From contig NC_088317.1 of the NCBI RefSeq assembly GCF_910592395.1, positions 3,224,001-3,288,000 on the forward strand: a DNA stretch of 64,000 nucleotides, given 5' to 3'. Source of the DNA: Lineus longissimus. Lineage: Eukaryota; Nemertea; Pilidiophora; Heteronemertea; Lineidae. Under the pieces are notes generated by a model. That model saw nothing but the letters and a program-made list of their open reading frames with translations. It was not told the DNA's origin and made no database searches. This document shows, in pieces, positions 40,101 to 51,882 of the stretch. The translations under genes were made by a program, and so were the position numbers. The first letter of the stretch is position 1. Every line of letters begins with the position of its first letter.

Positions 40101-42590
40101 ACAAGTGTCACCAAAGTGTCACTCAGCCTGTCAAAGACCAACCTGTTTACCAAGTGAAATTACATGTACAGGTAGTACTGATCTGCCTGTCGTCTGACTA
40201 TCATCAGAAATGATCCATTTTTGTTATCATTCATACCTTGCTTGTGATGATGTGATTGGGAACGAACGTTTCAGGAATGAGAACCTCCTCGTCCAGTGGA
40301 GCCTGGTTGCCAACAAAGATAGTCCGGTTTTCTGGACGGGGTGGCTTCCGACAACATGGCTGAAATGAGAAAATAACATATCTGATGAGCTGGAATAAAA
40401 ATCAGGCCACGAAATTTTATCAGGCACCCATCTCAGAGCCATTTTGGCCCTGGGCAAATTGAAAAATGTAAAAGAAGAGCTGAGAGGGCAGGCATGAATG
40501 CCATGTTAGAATAGAAGGAACGTCCGACTGCCATGGCAAGGGCTAACCCTGTGTCTAGTGTGAAGGACTAAGTCTAAGGCATGTAGGGGGCAAACAGACC
40601 AAAGGCCTTCTTAAACATGTAAGAAGCTGGATTTAGAGATCCTAAACAATGCTAAATATCATTTTATCATCAGTCACGGCAATGCATACTTGGTCATGGT
40701 AGTACATGTACATGTACCTATAGTAGGCCACACATCTCTTCACAACCTATGACCTTTTTTTATTGTCGTAATTGACGTAATACGCTCTCACTTCCTTTGA
40801 GATCTGATAAACTGTAATTTCCTGAGCAATTACAAAGCTTCAGACAGGAAACTGTATATGCGTCACCATAGCAACTGTTTGCATTTTTCATACCCCACCC
40901 ATCCAATGTTGGTAGCTGGTCATCTTCATGAGACACATATTGATGAACATGTAAGGTAAAATAGGGGAAAGTTACATCCATGTAGCTAGTTTCATTGTGT
41001 TTAAGACTTTAAATAACCTTTCCTTTCGATGTTCAGAAAAAGACTGATCCGTTTGAAATATGACAGAAAGTTACATGTATCAAAAGACATACAGACCCAG
41101 TCAGAAATATGGAGAAAATAATAAATCACCTAGATCAATATGATATTCACCTGGCATGGTATTTTTATTGATTGATTAGTTTATCCCACCAGTAATCAAG
41201 CTATCACCACGGTAACGACGAGATCTCATATTTCACAAGGACATGAAGGACTGATGAGGCCAATCAACATTGTATGACAGCCAATGAGGGAAGTGAGGAC
41301 TAGATAGATGTAGGATAGGAGTGTATACATGTAAATAGAAAACTACAGTATTCTTTGTGCCATGCCTAAGGTCATCAGCTAAACAACGTCTCAAAGGCAA
41401 CTAAACGCTTGTCTTATACTCTTATAGAATCTATATATCTTCTTCTGAATCTGATAATCTCAGTCTCAATTATGATTGATACTGCATGTTACGATCAATG
41501 ACGAATGATAACATATTAGTTTATGCAGTTGAACCAGCTTAGTATGGATCGTTATTTCCAAGGGAACGGCCCAAGACTCTGGCATACTAATGGAATTGGC
41601 ATTTCCTATGAAAATTATGGCTCCATCATGCATGTCGGGGCTCAAGCTGACATCTGGTAATCCCCAGGGTAGTGTAATGAAAGTCGTTATAATACATGTT
41701 CTCCCAGAACAGATTGTATGTTATTGATTTTTTTTAAATTCACTGATAAAGTGATATGGTGACTTCATGTAGATAAAGTGTTCCATACATCCGATGTGTA
41801 TGTAATAAGGTACACATCATGGTTTCATAAGTTCAATCTCATCACCATACAAACTCAAACTGTCAACAAATACATATCAGCCTTGAAAACAGTTGAGTGT
41901 AGCGGGTTCAGACAGAAGTCAATTATATTCAAACTCTCATGACTGTAGCTTGGCAACATCAAAACAAAATTGGCTGGTGAGCCTGGTGTCCTATATTGGC
42001 ATAGCATTGCATTGAAAACCATCTGTGTATGAAATGAATGGTTTATTGTTTCCAATTTTAGATTAATAAATAATATGCATGACTGACACTAGTGACAGGA
42101 AGAACCATATTTCAGTCTAATGACTGACTGAGACTCCTGGTTGAATCTGCAAATCAGCTTTCAGCTGGAACAGAACTGTCTTGAAAGTATACATGTTTGT
42201 AGTTATTGACTATATGATTTCTAAAACCTTCCAGACAGTCAACTGTCAAGTGCAATAAAATGGTCCTCCTAGACACCTTCAAAAAATGACACATCAAAAA
42301 TCAAGTAAGTCTCGGGGCTCGCGTCTACAAAAACATATTTTGGTGTGAAAGACCGATGATTGGCATGAAGAATAAACAGTAAACATCATGAACTCGGTAT
42401 CAAAATGCGCACATAACCTGAACCTGAAAGGGTTGACCCGAACAACTGATCACGAAGTACGTGAAGACGGATTGCTGAAGAGCCGGTGTTCGGCTGACCA
42501 GTGAAAAAGTGGGACGGTCCAAAATTCGGATCACAAACCTACCATCGACTTGAAGCACTTTTCTAGAGCTCTGAAGATAAAACTCCCCAT
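22170..42590 (-). CDS. ATP11: Class VI P4-ATPase, phospholipid flippase ATP11 (A/B/C type)
   Basis: Twenty-four exons, read from high to low: 42590-42543, 40359-40237, 38715-38626, 36725-36645, 35867-35760, 35152-35024, 34774-34549, 34184-33973, 33587-33506, 33343-33228, 32958-32797, 30436-30401, 29361-29186, 28929-28787, 28587-28370, 28261-27990, 27599-27443, 27221-27119, 26306-26101, 25618-25491, 25354-25216, 24884-24715, 23993-23807, 22403-22170; all phases fit, giving about 1181 residues. P4-ATPases move aminophospholipids to the cytosolic leaflet. Seen: DGET (A domain, 187-190), PISL in TM4 (359-362), DKTGT with phosphorylated Asp412, KGAES, LTGDK (695-699), GDGAND (811-816), then TM segments. 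RTIFVGN and GYEDWLRH are ATP11-like. First (16 aa), microexon and last exon are the least certain. Family members need a CDC50 partner. Confidence 0.93.
25750..25960. repeat. Diverged direct repeat, about 116-bp spacing
   Basis: cctgagcatggctctttggg at 25750 and cctgaatatggctttttgtg at 25866 start two related segments, both continuing with ctggcat...ctcaccac. Lies in an ATP11 intron. Confidence 0.5.
27030..27110 (-). mobile_element. tRNA-derived SINE head, probable
   Basis: On the minus strand, box A-like TAGCGTATTGG (27097-27087) is followed by box B-like GGTTCAATCCT (27053-27043). No acceptor-stem pairing, so a SINE head rather than a tRNA gene. It ends just beside an ATP11 exon. Confidence 0.45.
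27443..27599 (-). other. ATP11: ATP11 exon with GC donor site
   Basis: The exon encodes ...RMTPLQKAE and must join [11 protein letters not shown] in phase 1/0 as in all P4-ATPases. At that point the genome reads GAG then GCAAGT on the minus strand (GC at 27442-27441). This is the consensus form of a GC-AG intron; no GT alternative keeps the conserved sequence. Confidence 0.85.
27790..27898. repeat. 26-bp minisatellite, about four copies
   Basis: Units of the form ccatggaggatattgccagag are repeated with few changes in the intron between two ATP11 exons. The repeat creates long open frames on both strands that are not coding. Confidence 0.75.
30401..30436 (-). other. ATP11: Predicted 36-nt microexon of ATP11
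   Basis: Acceptor tttccag and donor GTAAAT bracket 36 bases reading [12 protein letters not shown] in phase 0. It lies in the 3.4-kb gap between the exon ending HKFS and that beginning [16 protein letters not shown], at a place where ATP11 proteins carry a variable acidic linker before the CHTV helix. Both neighbours are phase 0, so it can be included or skipped without frame change. Support is splice sites and fit only. Confidence 0.5.
33695..33770 (-). mobile_element. tRNA-derived SINE head
   Basis: Minus strand carries box A-like TAGCCTAGTGG (33754-33744) and a perfect box B GGTTCGACCCC (33710-33700), 34 bp apart. The 5' and 3' ends do not pair into an acceptor stem, so this is a SINE promoter head and not a tRNA gene. 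Lies in an ATP11 intron. Confidence 0.6.
34200..34430 (+). mobile_element. SINE-like element with LINE-type tail
   Basis: The 3' part reads ccccaagcgctttgagcggc, then ctgcgctatataag and a TATTATTATTAT tail ending near 34427. This tail type, with two GCGCT words before an ATT-rich microsatellite, is shared with the LINE fragment at 37748-37980 on the other strand. The 5' border is uncertain. Confidence 0.55.
34955..35012. mobile_element. Fragment of MITE-like family A
   Basis: Carries ccttgatacagaggttgtcc and cttaaacagaggttcca, matching the arm of family A. It sits only about a dozen bases from the donor end of an ATP11 exon (35024). Confidence 0.55.
35177..35230 (-). pseudogene. Partial copy of an ATP11 exon
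   Basis: The segment matches the 5' half of the neighbouring ATP11 exon (35093-35150), including acaagatcacaggg and catttggacac, but lacks one T in the attcattt stretch, so the reading frame is broken and the acceptor side is altered. It is a local exon-fragment duplication lying between the real exon and the 14-bp minisatellite. Confidence 0.8.
35243..35543. repeat. 14-bp minisatellite, 21 copies
   Basis: Twenty-one perfect head-to-tail copies of aagcccaagtgggt run from 35243 to 35536, followed by half a copy. No variant unit was seen. It lies in an ATP11 intron next to the exon-fragment copy. Because 14 is not a multiple of three and no frame has a stop on the minus strand, all three minus frames are open; none is a gene. 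Confidence 0.97.
36801..36964. mobile_element. MITE-like repeat, family A (complete copy)
   Basis: A 164-bp element with ends tacagtataacctctctta and aatagagaggttctactgta, which are inverted repeats. The interior has a second cctctctattaaggacac rung and the words ggttttggtccc and gtttccattc seen in the copy at 50222-50357. Sits in an ATP11 intron. Flanks read agTACAGTA...TACTGTAct, so the target duplication, if any, is 2 bp or hidden in the palindrome. Confidence 0.75.
37748..37980 (-). mobile_element. 3' end of a non-LTR retrotransposon (CR1/L2/RTE-like)
   Basis: On the minus strand 37971-37840 is open and ends in TAA. It encodes [19 protein letters not shown] followed by [15 protein letters not shown], the typical last residues of LINE reverse-transcriptase proteins (A..WN.LP....SL..FK..LK..LF). 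After the stop comes a short 3' tail with two GCGCT words and TTATTATTATTAT to 37748. It is a 5'-truncated copy; clade is not decided. Confidence 0.8.
38149..38297. repeat. 92-bp tandem duplication
   Basis: agccactagctgtgctaaca occurs at about 38149 and 38241 and each copy continues with gcggctactccag and tcgatac.taacgtt. Two copies, moderately diverged, in an ATP11 intron. Confidence 0.75.
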
Positions 42591-43268
42591 CGTATTGAAA
42601 GGTTAACAGAACACACGGAAGAAACATAATAAAAAATCACGAATTATCACATATTTATGGTCCCAGACCGTTTTTAATCCGACATATATTGACCAGAAAC
42701 GTCCAATGTTTATCTATCACTATCCAGCATAAAAACCATTAGTAATGGTGATACTCGGACAAAAACTATGCAGCCCATCCTGACAACGCACAATCAAAGA
42801 ACTTAAATGATATATAGTTCTGGAGTTATCTATTATGTTTTAAAACAACTTATAATTTAAAAATTCTTTTGTTTTCATTTTCAAAGCAGTAATTGCGTAT
42901 ATGTTGCATGAAACAGATAAAACAGAGAGCAAATTTTTACTCTTGGTTGGGCTTCACATGTAATGTCTGCAGTTTAGTTTTGATATATATTTATTTATCG
43001 TTTATTTACAGCTCGCGGTTCATTAAAAGCTCAAAAGTATTTTTAAATTCGAATATCATATGAATATAAAAGTTATTATCTTGAATCACCAATTCGAATC
43101 TTTGTCTACTAGTTAATTTGTATAAATGATTTTTTAATCCCTGCATCGATATTTCATTTCTTTGTATATCGATAGTAAGAATCAATTCGACGGAAAATGG
43201 CGGAAAAGGATTTCCAACCCAAAAAACTTTGAAAATTTTAGACCAAAACTGATGCTAAACCACCTGAA
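42591..43268. promoter_or_regulatory. Shared head-to-head promoter region of ATP11 and TUBGCP3
   Basis: Only 678 bases separate the two start codons, which point away from each other. The strip is AT-rich and shows no coding signature apart from a 12-codon upstream frame at 43197-43232 in front of TUBGCP3. No TATA box is clearly placed. The arrangement matches human TUBGCP3-ATP11A, which are also divergent. Confidence 0.5.
43197..43232 (+). other. Upstream open reading frame before TUBGCP3
   Basis: ATG GCG GAA AAG ... TGA, 12 codons, with a good context (aaaATGg), ends 36 bases before the main ATG. It could lower translation of TUBGCP3 if included in the mRNA; the transcription start is not known. 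Confidence 0.4.
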
Positions 43269-46200
43269 ATGGATCAAAATACAGTGCAGAACTCAAAAAC
43301 ACCATCTGTACTTGTGTATAAACTATGTAGTCGTTTGGTCAATTCGACAGATGGTGAGTGTTTGGCACATTTCAGGCTTACCCTCCCCCCCCAGCCGGCT
43401 CCGCCGCCTCTCAGATCAGGCTCACTACAGGCCAGGACGAGTGACAGGCCCTGAGTGTGGCGATTTAACGCAAATTTTTTTCACGACTCTGCAATACAAT
43501 ATCGCGCAGCGTTATATCTTCATAGTTCATGGTTTTTACTCTCACTCTGAATCTGAGTCGTAGTTGACCCCTTGTTTTTTAAGTTGTTTCATTGTTTGTT
43601 TTTTCTGTTTTCAGAGAAAGTCATTACTCCCCATTACCAACATGCACTGACAGTTCTTGGAAGGTGAGTTTGTACTAGTTATACAGGCAGACATGGCCGA
43701 GAACGTTTGAATTAATGACTGAAAACACTCTGAAATTTTCACTATGTTCCTGGTCTGTTCGGTGGATTGCTGGCACCGTTAATGCCTCAATTTCACAATT
43801 ATGACAATGTATCTAACTTTCTTTCCAGCAATTTTGCTGCTTCAAGCGAAAGTGATGAATTTCAAGTTGCACAAAAGATCAAAAGGAAATGTAAGTATAA
43901 TTCTACAGGGCTTGAAATTAGTTTCAATAAGGCACAGCAAAAGAGGCATTTTTGCTTGTTTTGCCAAAAATAGGGTAACACAAATGGACATAATGAAGAA
44001 GAACTTGTGGTCTGTAAAGAAGAAATTTCATGGGCACCACTGACTAGAATAGATGGAGGGCAGTAAACTTGCAGCTGCATTTTCGTAATGCTAGCAACTG
44101 TCACATAACGTGATAAAATCTCTAAGTCAACCAGTCATTCTGATATGGCATGTATGGCGGTCCCAAACTGACTATTTTCTATCTTTACTTTGCAGTAGTA
44201 AGAAAAGGACAGGAAAAAGATGCTGCCATTTTTTCAGAACTCCACCGCAAGTTACAAGCGCAGAATATTCTAAAGAATCGATGGGCCATTCTACATTTGT
44301 TGATGAATGTTAGTCAGGATGACTGCAAGCCAAAGGAAAAGGTGAGATCCAAAAGTTAGGAATTTTCAAAACCCTGTTGACATGGCCATTTGTTGAAAAA
44401 ATGAAAAGCTATTGACAAAGACTATTGTTGTACAATATCAACCATAATTCACTTTTAAAAAGTATGTGTAAAACACTATGCTCTATGGAAAATTTTGTTA
44501 TTTTCATAACTGGAAGTGAATTTCATCCCATTTTTTTTCGTATTCTGCTTCAGCTGCCTGTGCCTGCATTTTTCACACCCGCCCTGCAACCAGTTCAGAT
44601 CACCTCCACGCCCTTCCATCCGGCGGCCTTCCCACCACAGACGCCGCATGTCGGCAACATTACGGCTTCGTCAAAGAGCAGTGGCATTGGGAGCAGTGGC
44701 ATTAGTAGCATCAATCCGAGCTTCCGATCAGAAGAACCAACTCCAATACCTCAAACTTACTCGCACGTTCAAACGTAAGGAGTCATTGTCTGTTAGGGGT
44801 CAATTTGATTTGCAAGAGAACATTTCTCAGAAAGTATTTTCACAAAAGAAATTAGTCTTCTCCAAAGGATGCGAAGGATACGAAGGATGCAGTGATAGTA
44901 TTTTTTAACAATTAGTCATAGTGTGAAGTGATGTTGTGAGTCGTAAGGTACTGTTTTGTTGTTAGTGGAAATTCAATTTTCATTGAAGTTTTATCCCCCG
45001 TTTTACAGATTTCCTGCCCATCCCACCCCGTCTTTCACACCGGCTGACCCACGTGGCCGCCTCAACCTGAACTCAACAAGTAAAGAAGCATGGGGGTCAT
45101 CAGCTGGAGGGACATTAGTCAAACTGAAGCCAAGGAGGGAGGACACTGATAACAGTAAGAAAAAGTTTATTTGCTCATTGTTTTTTCCAACATGTAGGGC
45201 GTTCGGTTACTGGCAGCATTTTTTCAGCTCTGGCGCCCGTCCACAACTTTTGACTCGTTAACGAACAGTCTAATACTTGAAATTTCAAGGTTAAAACTTC
45301 ACCTGCAGGTCCATCTCGAGCAGGATCCTGGGGGCTGAAAACTGAGAATGTCAGGGTTTACAGTATCTATTTCATTTGAAATGAACATTGGATATGGATG
45401 GCTGCTTCATTGTCAATTGCAAAGGGATTTAATCTAACACCATTTCTTCGTCAGCTTCATCCGAGTTACCTGAGGCCGCTCTTGTTAAGGACATCGTCTA
45501 CACCTTCCAGGGAATAGAGGGCAAATATATCAAACAGGGCCGAGAGGGGTACAAGGCCAATGCTACGATAGGGATTCCACGAGCTACGCGGCACATGGTC
45601 AACAAACTGGTGGAGTGTGGATGGTTATTCAGTAAAGTCAGGAAGTACACTGATTCACGGGCGCAGGAGAAAACTTTTGGTTTAGTTGGTCAGGTAAGTG
45701 TACTCGCTTTGACTAGTGTAATCCTTGGCACGTGTGTCTGGTTGTGAAAGGTGCCTTGCCTTGTTTTTTTCTCAATTTTTCTCAAGCAAGATTTGACAAT
45801 ATAAGAAAAACTTGTTTCAGTCTTACATTTGTACATTTGCAGAGTTTTTGTGCTGCCTTGCATCAAGAATTGACTGAATATTACCGACTGATGGCCGTGT
45901 TAGAGGCCCAGCTTCAACAGGAGCAAGACCAGGGTATTGTGTGTGACCTTGGGGGTTTGACCCTAAGGCGTCTGCTCATATGGACGAGTGACCCTCTTGT
46001 GAGATTGAAGTCTTTAGCGGCTCTGACTGATGTCTGTAAAGGTACAGTTTATAAATTGTCTGTTCATTCCTTCATCTTTGCCAAGATCTTTTTTCTATGT
46101 GCTGATTGGCTCGGGAAATTTACCACTCAGTATTTGATAAGTGGCATTCTTGGGATCTACAGGACTGTCCATCTAAGATAGAAGATAGAAGATTGAAAAC

Positions 46201-49200
46201 AAACAAGAAGAATGACATCAAGAATCATAGCTGATTTAGGTTTCTCGCTTTGATTCTTTTTAGGAAAGAAAGGTGGCGCACTAGCCTCAGCGATCCATTC
46301 CTATCTTCAACACGGTGATCCATTCATCCGAGGACTGGTCAAACACACACTCACCTTAGTCGTACAGCCGATCTTCGCGACTCTTACTCGTTGGATATAT
46401 GATGGAGAACTTGATGACACGTATCATGAGGTAATATATCAACCATGTTGCATTCGAATCATTGCTTGTTGTTTTTTGAACAATATATTTTAGAGAAGGA
46501 TGGAATAAAGATCAAGTTTTTTTAATGATATTTTCTGTGGTTTCATAGAAGATGAAAGGTATTTGCAAAACGAAGAGAGATATAAAACATGAATCTTCCA
46601 ATACAAATGTTGCTTTTCAGTTCTTTGTTGCATCGGACCCAAGCGTGAAGGAAGACCGACTGTGGCACGACAAGTACAGCCTAAGGAAGTCTATGATCCC
46701 TTCATTCATCAACATTGAACAAGCTAGGAAGGTAAGAACAGTATAAATATTCACAATCTTCATTGTATTTTGTCATATGTTGTACAGAATACTTCATTTT
46801 TGGTTCTCTTCACATGTTTTGAAGAAGTTTAAAACCAGATATTCCTTATACTTGAAGCTTATCAATATGTTTCAGATCCTTCTCACCGGCAAGTCGATAA
46901 ATTTCCTCCGCCAAGTATGCCAGGATCGTACCACCATCAAGAACAGAGACGTGGTGAAGAAAGCTATGATTACTCAAGGTAAACTTCATTTTCTAAAAAA
47001 TAACCCATTACTGCTGATCTTTTTCAGTTTCGTGCACCCCACCCCCTACCATCATGATTGCCGCCTGTCGAAATTTCCTCAGGTCTCTTGGCTTTCTGTC
47101 TTCAGTTACGTTTTCATTCTCCTGCACAACTTTCCCTTTCCAGCCGACTCCATGTTCACCCAGGACATGAACAATAGTTTCCAGAAGATGGTTGATACCA
47201 TATACAAGGAGACCAGCCGCCATCTCTTGGACGTGCTCCACGCCAAGTACCAGTTCATGGACCATCTGAAGGCCATGAGGAGATACCTTCTGCTTGGGCA
47301 GGGAGACTTCATCAGACATCTTATGGATCTGTTAGAGTGAGTTGTAGACCTACGTCACTTCCTCTGCCAAAAATACAGCCGATTATTCGTTCTCTAAAGC
47401 CTTCTACGTTAAAACAACATAAGGCCATCTGCAATGCGATGAAGGAACTGACTCATTTGATGCGTTAGAACAAGTTGTAAAGCGATTCTGACTTCGGGAG
47501 TTTTTTGAGGGGTCCAGGAGTGCCGAAAAGGTGGTCGTTTTGGTCACTTTTCAGTGACTGATTTCTGATATCATTCTGTACTTCCAGAGAAGACCTGGCC
47601 AAACCTGCCGGCAGCTTGTACCTCCACAATCTGACCGGGATCCTAGAGACGGCTATCAGGGCAACGAATGCCCAGTTTGATGATTCGGACATCCTGAAGA
47701 GATTGGATGTACGATTGTTGGAGGTTTCACCAGGCGATACTGGCTGGGATGTCTTCAGTTTGGATTATCATGTGGATGGACCTATAAGCACTGTAAGTTT
47801 AGATAATTGGAATAAGGTAATGGTGGAGTGATGTCAGGAAAGACCTAAAGTAACAAAGCTTGGTTATCTGGAGTGCCATTCCGACTCTGACAAACGCCAC
47901 ATCCTCTTCAAGAATCAGCCTTCCATTTTCAATCTCCTTTCAGGTTTTCACACCAGAATCTATCATCATGTACCTGCGTGTCTTCAACTTCCTGTGGCGG
48001 GCAAAGCGCATGGAGTACATCTTGTCTCACATCTGGAGGGGCCAGATGGCCAACTACAAGATCCTACGGACACTGCCCGAACTTGGCCCAATCCTTCACC
48101 AGTGTCACGTCATAGCCAGCGAGATGATCCATTTCGTACAGCAGGTCCAGTACTATGTCAACTTTGAGGTGAGATCAGTTTATTGAATTACACGAACGTC
48201 TAGAAATGATTAAATGGGACTGTAATGTTTGGAGGGATGTAGTGGCACAGTTGACATAGAAATGTCAAGTTGTAGGAGTGAGTGAGTGGACCGTCCGGGA
48301 AATTTACAATAGGCGCACTGAAATCTTCTGTGGGCTGGCAAAATTGAACGTCCAATTTGTTGTTTTTCATAGGTGCTGGAGTGTTCCTGGGATGACCTGC
48401 TGAAGAAGGTCAGCGATGCTGGTGACCTGGACCACATCATCGCGGCTCATCAGGAGTTCCTAGACTGCATCATCACACGATCGCTGCTCGATGATGAGTC
48501 AAGGGTGAGTTTGTACCACTCGGACTGGGATGGCCAGGCATCTTTATGTCCAACTGGAGATTCAAATTCCGTCCCTCAACCACGGGTCATGTTCAAAGTC
48601 TTGCCCCGTGAGCATCTGATGCAAGTCCACTCAACTTCATGTGATGATTAGAGTGACCTTATTGGACACCATAACAGAATTTGGTTTCATCAATTGATCA
48701 TTTATTCAATCATGTTTTTAATTTAGGGCACCATCCTGACCCAGCTGAGGACCATCTTCGACCTAATCATCCAGTACCAGTCGATACAAGACAACATGTA
48801 CCAAGTAGCCAACGATGAGATTGAGGCCAGGACGAGTTTTGAGGCGAAGAAATCATCAAAAACAGACCAGGTGAGGGGATATCTATATTTGTAGTGTGGG
48901 TGGCTCTTTCCCATGTGTGACATCCTTGCTGCATTTGGAGCAAAGAACTCTCTGGCCACCCACTCTATCGAGTGTGCTCAAGGGAATTTCCCTCCAACTC
49001 TTCCTAAGTGCAAGGGCAATCTATCTAAGCGCACAAACAGTAGTACATTTAGGATCTTTCAAGTAATGCTGGTATGTTTAATATGAGTCAACTTTTTTTC
49101 AGGGCAACTGGGGCTTGACAGAATCTGATGAAATTGATGAACGACAACGGAGAAAAGAAGTTATATCATCGCTTGTGACTCAGACCAGGAGGCAACTCCG

Positions 49201-49838
49201 AGTGAATGCCCAGTCCTACCATGTAAGTTGACCAGTTTGAAAAACGAATTTGTGATCAGTAGACTTGGGTCGTTGTGTCCTGAATACTCACGATCTGAGG
49301 GAAGAGACACACAGCAATAACCAGTGCCTATGTTTTCATAGTGTTGTCTTGTGAGCTTCACAGGAAGGGCTCACAAGAATCTGCGCAATGTGAATGTCGA
49401 CCAGACTCTAGCTCATGTGCTTCAGACCTGCTCCACAATGAAGAATAGAGAGAAATACTGGCCAAAGGACACCACCCTGACCACAAAGCTCTGGGGCTCT
49501 GTGGTGGAGCTCTCTAGGACAGCTGACTTCGTCACCGAAAACCGACTGACGTTTTAAGGTGTATCTCAAAAGAAGAAGAAGAAGACTTGTGAGTGTATCT
49601 CAAAAGAAGAAGAAGAAGACTTGTGAGCTACCACCTCTCGCCTCTCACTTTTTTAAATATCTTGATCTCTTCCCTTCAGGACATGGTGCAGTCCTTCCTC
49701 TTGATGCTGACAAGCCATCCCGACGTCTCGTTAAGATTCCTCAGTTTCCGCCTCGATTTCAACGAACATTACAAGAGCAAGGAACCAAAGTTACGTAACT
49801 CGCTCACTTACCAGAAGTCGAGGAGTCGTCTCATGTGA
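43269..49838 (+). CDS. TUBGCP3: Gamma-tubulin complex component 3 (GCP3)
   Basis: Eighteen exons close in frame to 901 residues (human about 907): 43269-43353, 43615-43663, 43829-43890, 44196-44341, 44554-44774, 45009-45154, 45455-45693, 45843-46041, 46264-46430, 46621-46731, 46876-46978, 47144-47336, 47588-47792, 47944-48168, 48373-48504, 48727-48870, 49103-49222, 49680-49838. GCP3 pairs with GCP2 to hold gamma-tubulin and nucleate microtubules at centrosomes. The N-terminal helical region ([17 protein letters not shown]), a Ser/Pro-rich linker (residues 115-235), the GRIP1 domain from about 237 ([22 protein letters not shown]) and the GRIP2 gamma-tubulin-binding domain ([51 protein letters not shown]) are all present and very similar to animal GCP3. 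All introns are GT-AG. It is divergent from ATP11. Confidence 0.97.
49559..49626 (+). repeat. 34-bp perfect tandem duplication in TUBGCP3 intron
   Basis: gtgtatctcaaaagaagaag... occurs twice, at 49559 and 49593, without mismatch. It lies 54 bases before the last exon, but does not change its acceptor. Confidence 0.9.
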
Positions 49839-50221
49839 GATGAGACCAACCTTGATTATAGGACTCAGAATATAATTTTCAAATCCTACAAGTTTGATAT
49901 GAGCAAGTGTCTTCCCTGATCATTTGAACTCATCGAGCTGACACATTTGATAATAATAATTGGGAAACTCGCTGGCAGGTTATACAGAGTAAGTACAGCT
50001 GTGACACCAAATATATTGCCATACCTGTCGACTTTTAGAGTGTAATATGCTTTTACTACGAGTATTTTAGGGAAACAGATTATTGGGATAAATCAGAATC
50101 TGCATATATTCCTCAGCATTTGAATTGATGAACTGGTTTGTAGCCTAGATAGGCCTTGTAGTTGTAGACCTACCCTAGTCTTTCACTACAAAAACTGCCA
50201 TTTGTACACTTTACATGAATG

Positions 50222-50357
50222 TACCATGGAACCTCCACCTCTCTGTTAAAGACACTAGTTTTGGTCCCAATTTGGTTGTTTCCACTCGATTTGACCTCTC
50301 TAATCAGGATGCCTCTCTATTAAGGACAGTACCTGTCAGTACAGAGGTTCTACTGTA
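50222..50357. mobile_element. MITE-like repeat, family A
   Basis: Carries tggaacctccacctctctgt at the left and agaggttctactgta at the right, with interior gttttggtcccaatttggtt shared with the copy at 36801-36964. Lies in the 3' UTR or just downstream of TUBGCP3. Confidence 0.7.
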
Positions 50358-51876
50358 CTAGAATGGGATTGCTTGGTTTCCTTAAAATTTCTGTAATTCA
50401 TGCTGGACATGAATATTAATTCTACCCAAAACCTCCTCTGCTGAAAAGTGTCTGACCCAATTGCTTCTTGCTGCATTGGGGAGAATTGTTATTGTATAAA
50501 TAGGGAGCCGAGATGAAGAACTCTTTTGTAGACAAGATTTTGCCTGGGGTGTATATGTATTGCCATTATTTGGCATGACTAATGGGGTCTTTTTGAAACA
50601 TATTTCTAATGTATAATGATTTCCCACCTGACTTTGTTGAAATCATGTTTGCTGTTCCTGTTAAGATGTAAATACTTATATCCAATGTCCCACCTGTGTA
50701 AACTACATGTATATGGATTTGATGAAATACAGTAACATTTCTAAATGAATTGCTTTTTGGTCTTCGTAGTTTTGGGGGGGATCACTTGGCAGAGCCGTTA
50801 ATCAGGAGGGCACAGCTTTGACTCTAGCTAGGAAGGATCATCGTTATCTTGAGGAAGACACCTAGCCCTACATTGTCCTTCAAATGAATCGTAAAACCAC
50901 TTGAGTCTGACAGAACTGGGGACAAGGTCCATCCCTTGCCAACAAGCAACGTCCACTTAGGACACCTAGCCCTACAATGTACATCGTTCTTCTAATGAGA
51001 TGTAAAACCAACGTCCTTTTCCTTGGGAGGACAAAAAAGACCCCATACAAGTGGGAAGTTACTTGAGGTGGACTCCACTCCTTGGCCGAAGACAGGCCAG
51101 AGTTACTTGGCCAGCAAACCCAGTTGCAAATGCAAATGATAACAACAATGGTGCGAATGCAAGGAAAGTGCACGTCCACAGTCACCAACAACTGATGAAG
51201 TCTTGCATTGATGAATATTCATCTGTACATTCCGTGTATGTGCGAGTACAAGGACCACATGTCAGACGAATATCCACTTACCACATACTGTGCCCACTCT
51301 CAAGCCAAGGAGGCTACAAGACCAGGTGGCAAGATCCAAGCCAGCTCTGTGGTGAAAAAACCTGCATGAAGACAACCAGCTTCCTGTCCAACACAGGGCT
51401 GAAGACATGACTGAGACAAGAGCCTCCCTTCCCCCACCCCGAGTCAGGCAAAACTGAGGACAAGGTCCATCCAGCCATAGCTGGCAAACCAGCCATGTCC
51501 ATTTTACTGTGGTCTTCCATTGAACATCCATGCTGGTGCACATGTACGAGTTTGTGTGTCCAGAGACACTCAAGTCCCTCACTCCTGCAATTAACCTGAC
51601 ATTTCTATGTCAACTCTGCCAATACACCCCTCGAGGCATTTCGGTCCTGTGTCAACGCCTGTTGCAACTCATCGTATGGTACAAAGGAGTCAGTGGATGC
51701 TATTGTATATGCACTGTCAATATCTGAGGACCTATCTATTGACTGTCATGATCTCCATAGAACCACACACCCAAATCCATCACCATACATGTACAATAGG
51801 GACGGACAATTTATCCAGTTCTACATGCAAGTCAAGTGGAGACACCAGAAAAGAGTAGCTTTACGTGTTATGGCAG

Positions 51877-51882
51877 TTTATT
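51877..51882 (-). terminator. PCID2: Polyadenylation signal of PCID2
   Basis: AATAAA on the minus strand, 249 bases past the PCID2 stop codon (52133-52131). Confidence 0.6.

Noticed and set aside
42400-42627. 75-codon minus frame overlapping the ATP11 start
   Set aside because: Only the 16-codon segment 42590-42543 in another frame joins the next ATP11 exon in phase; the longer frame has no similarity to the family.
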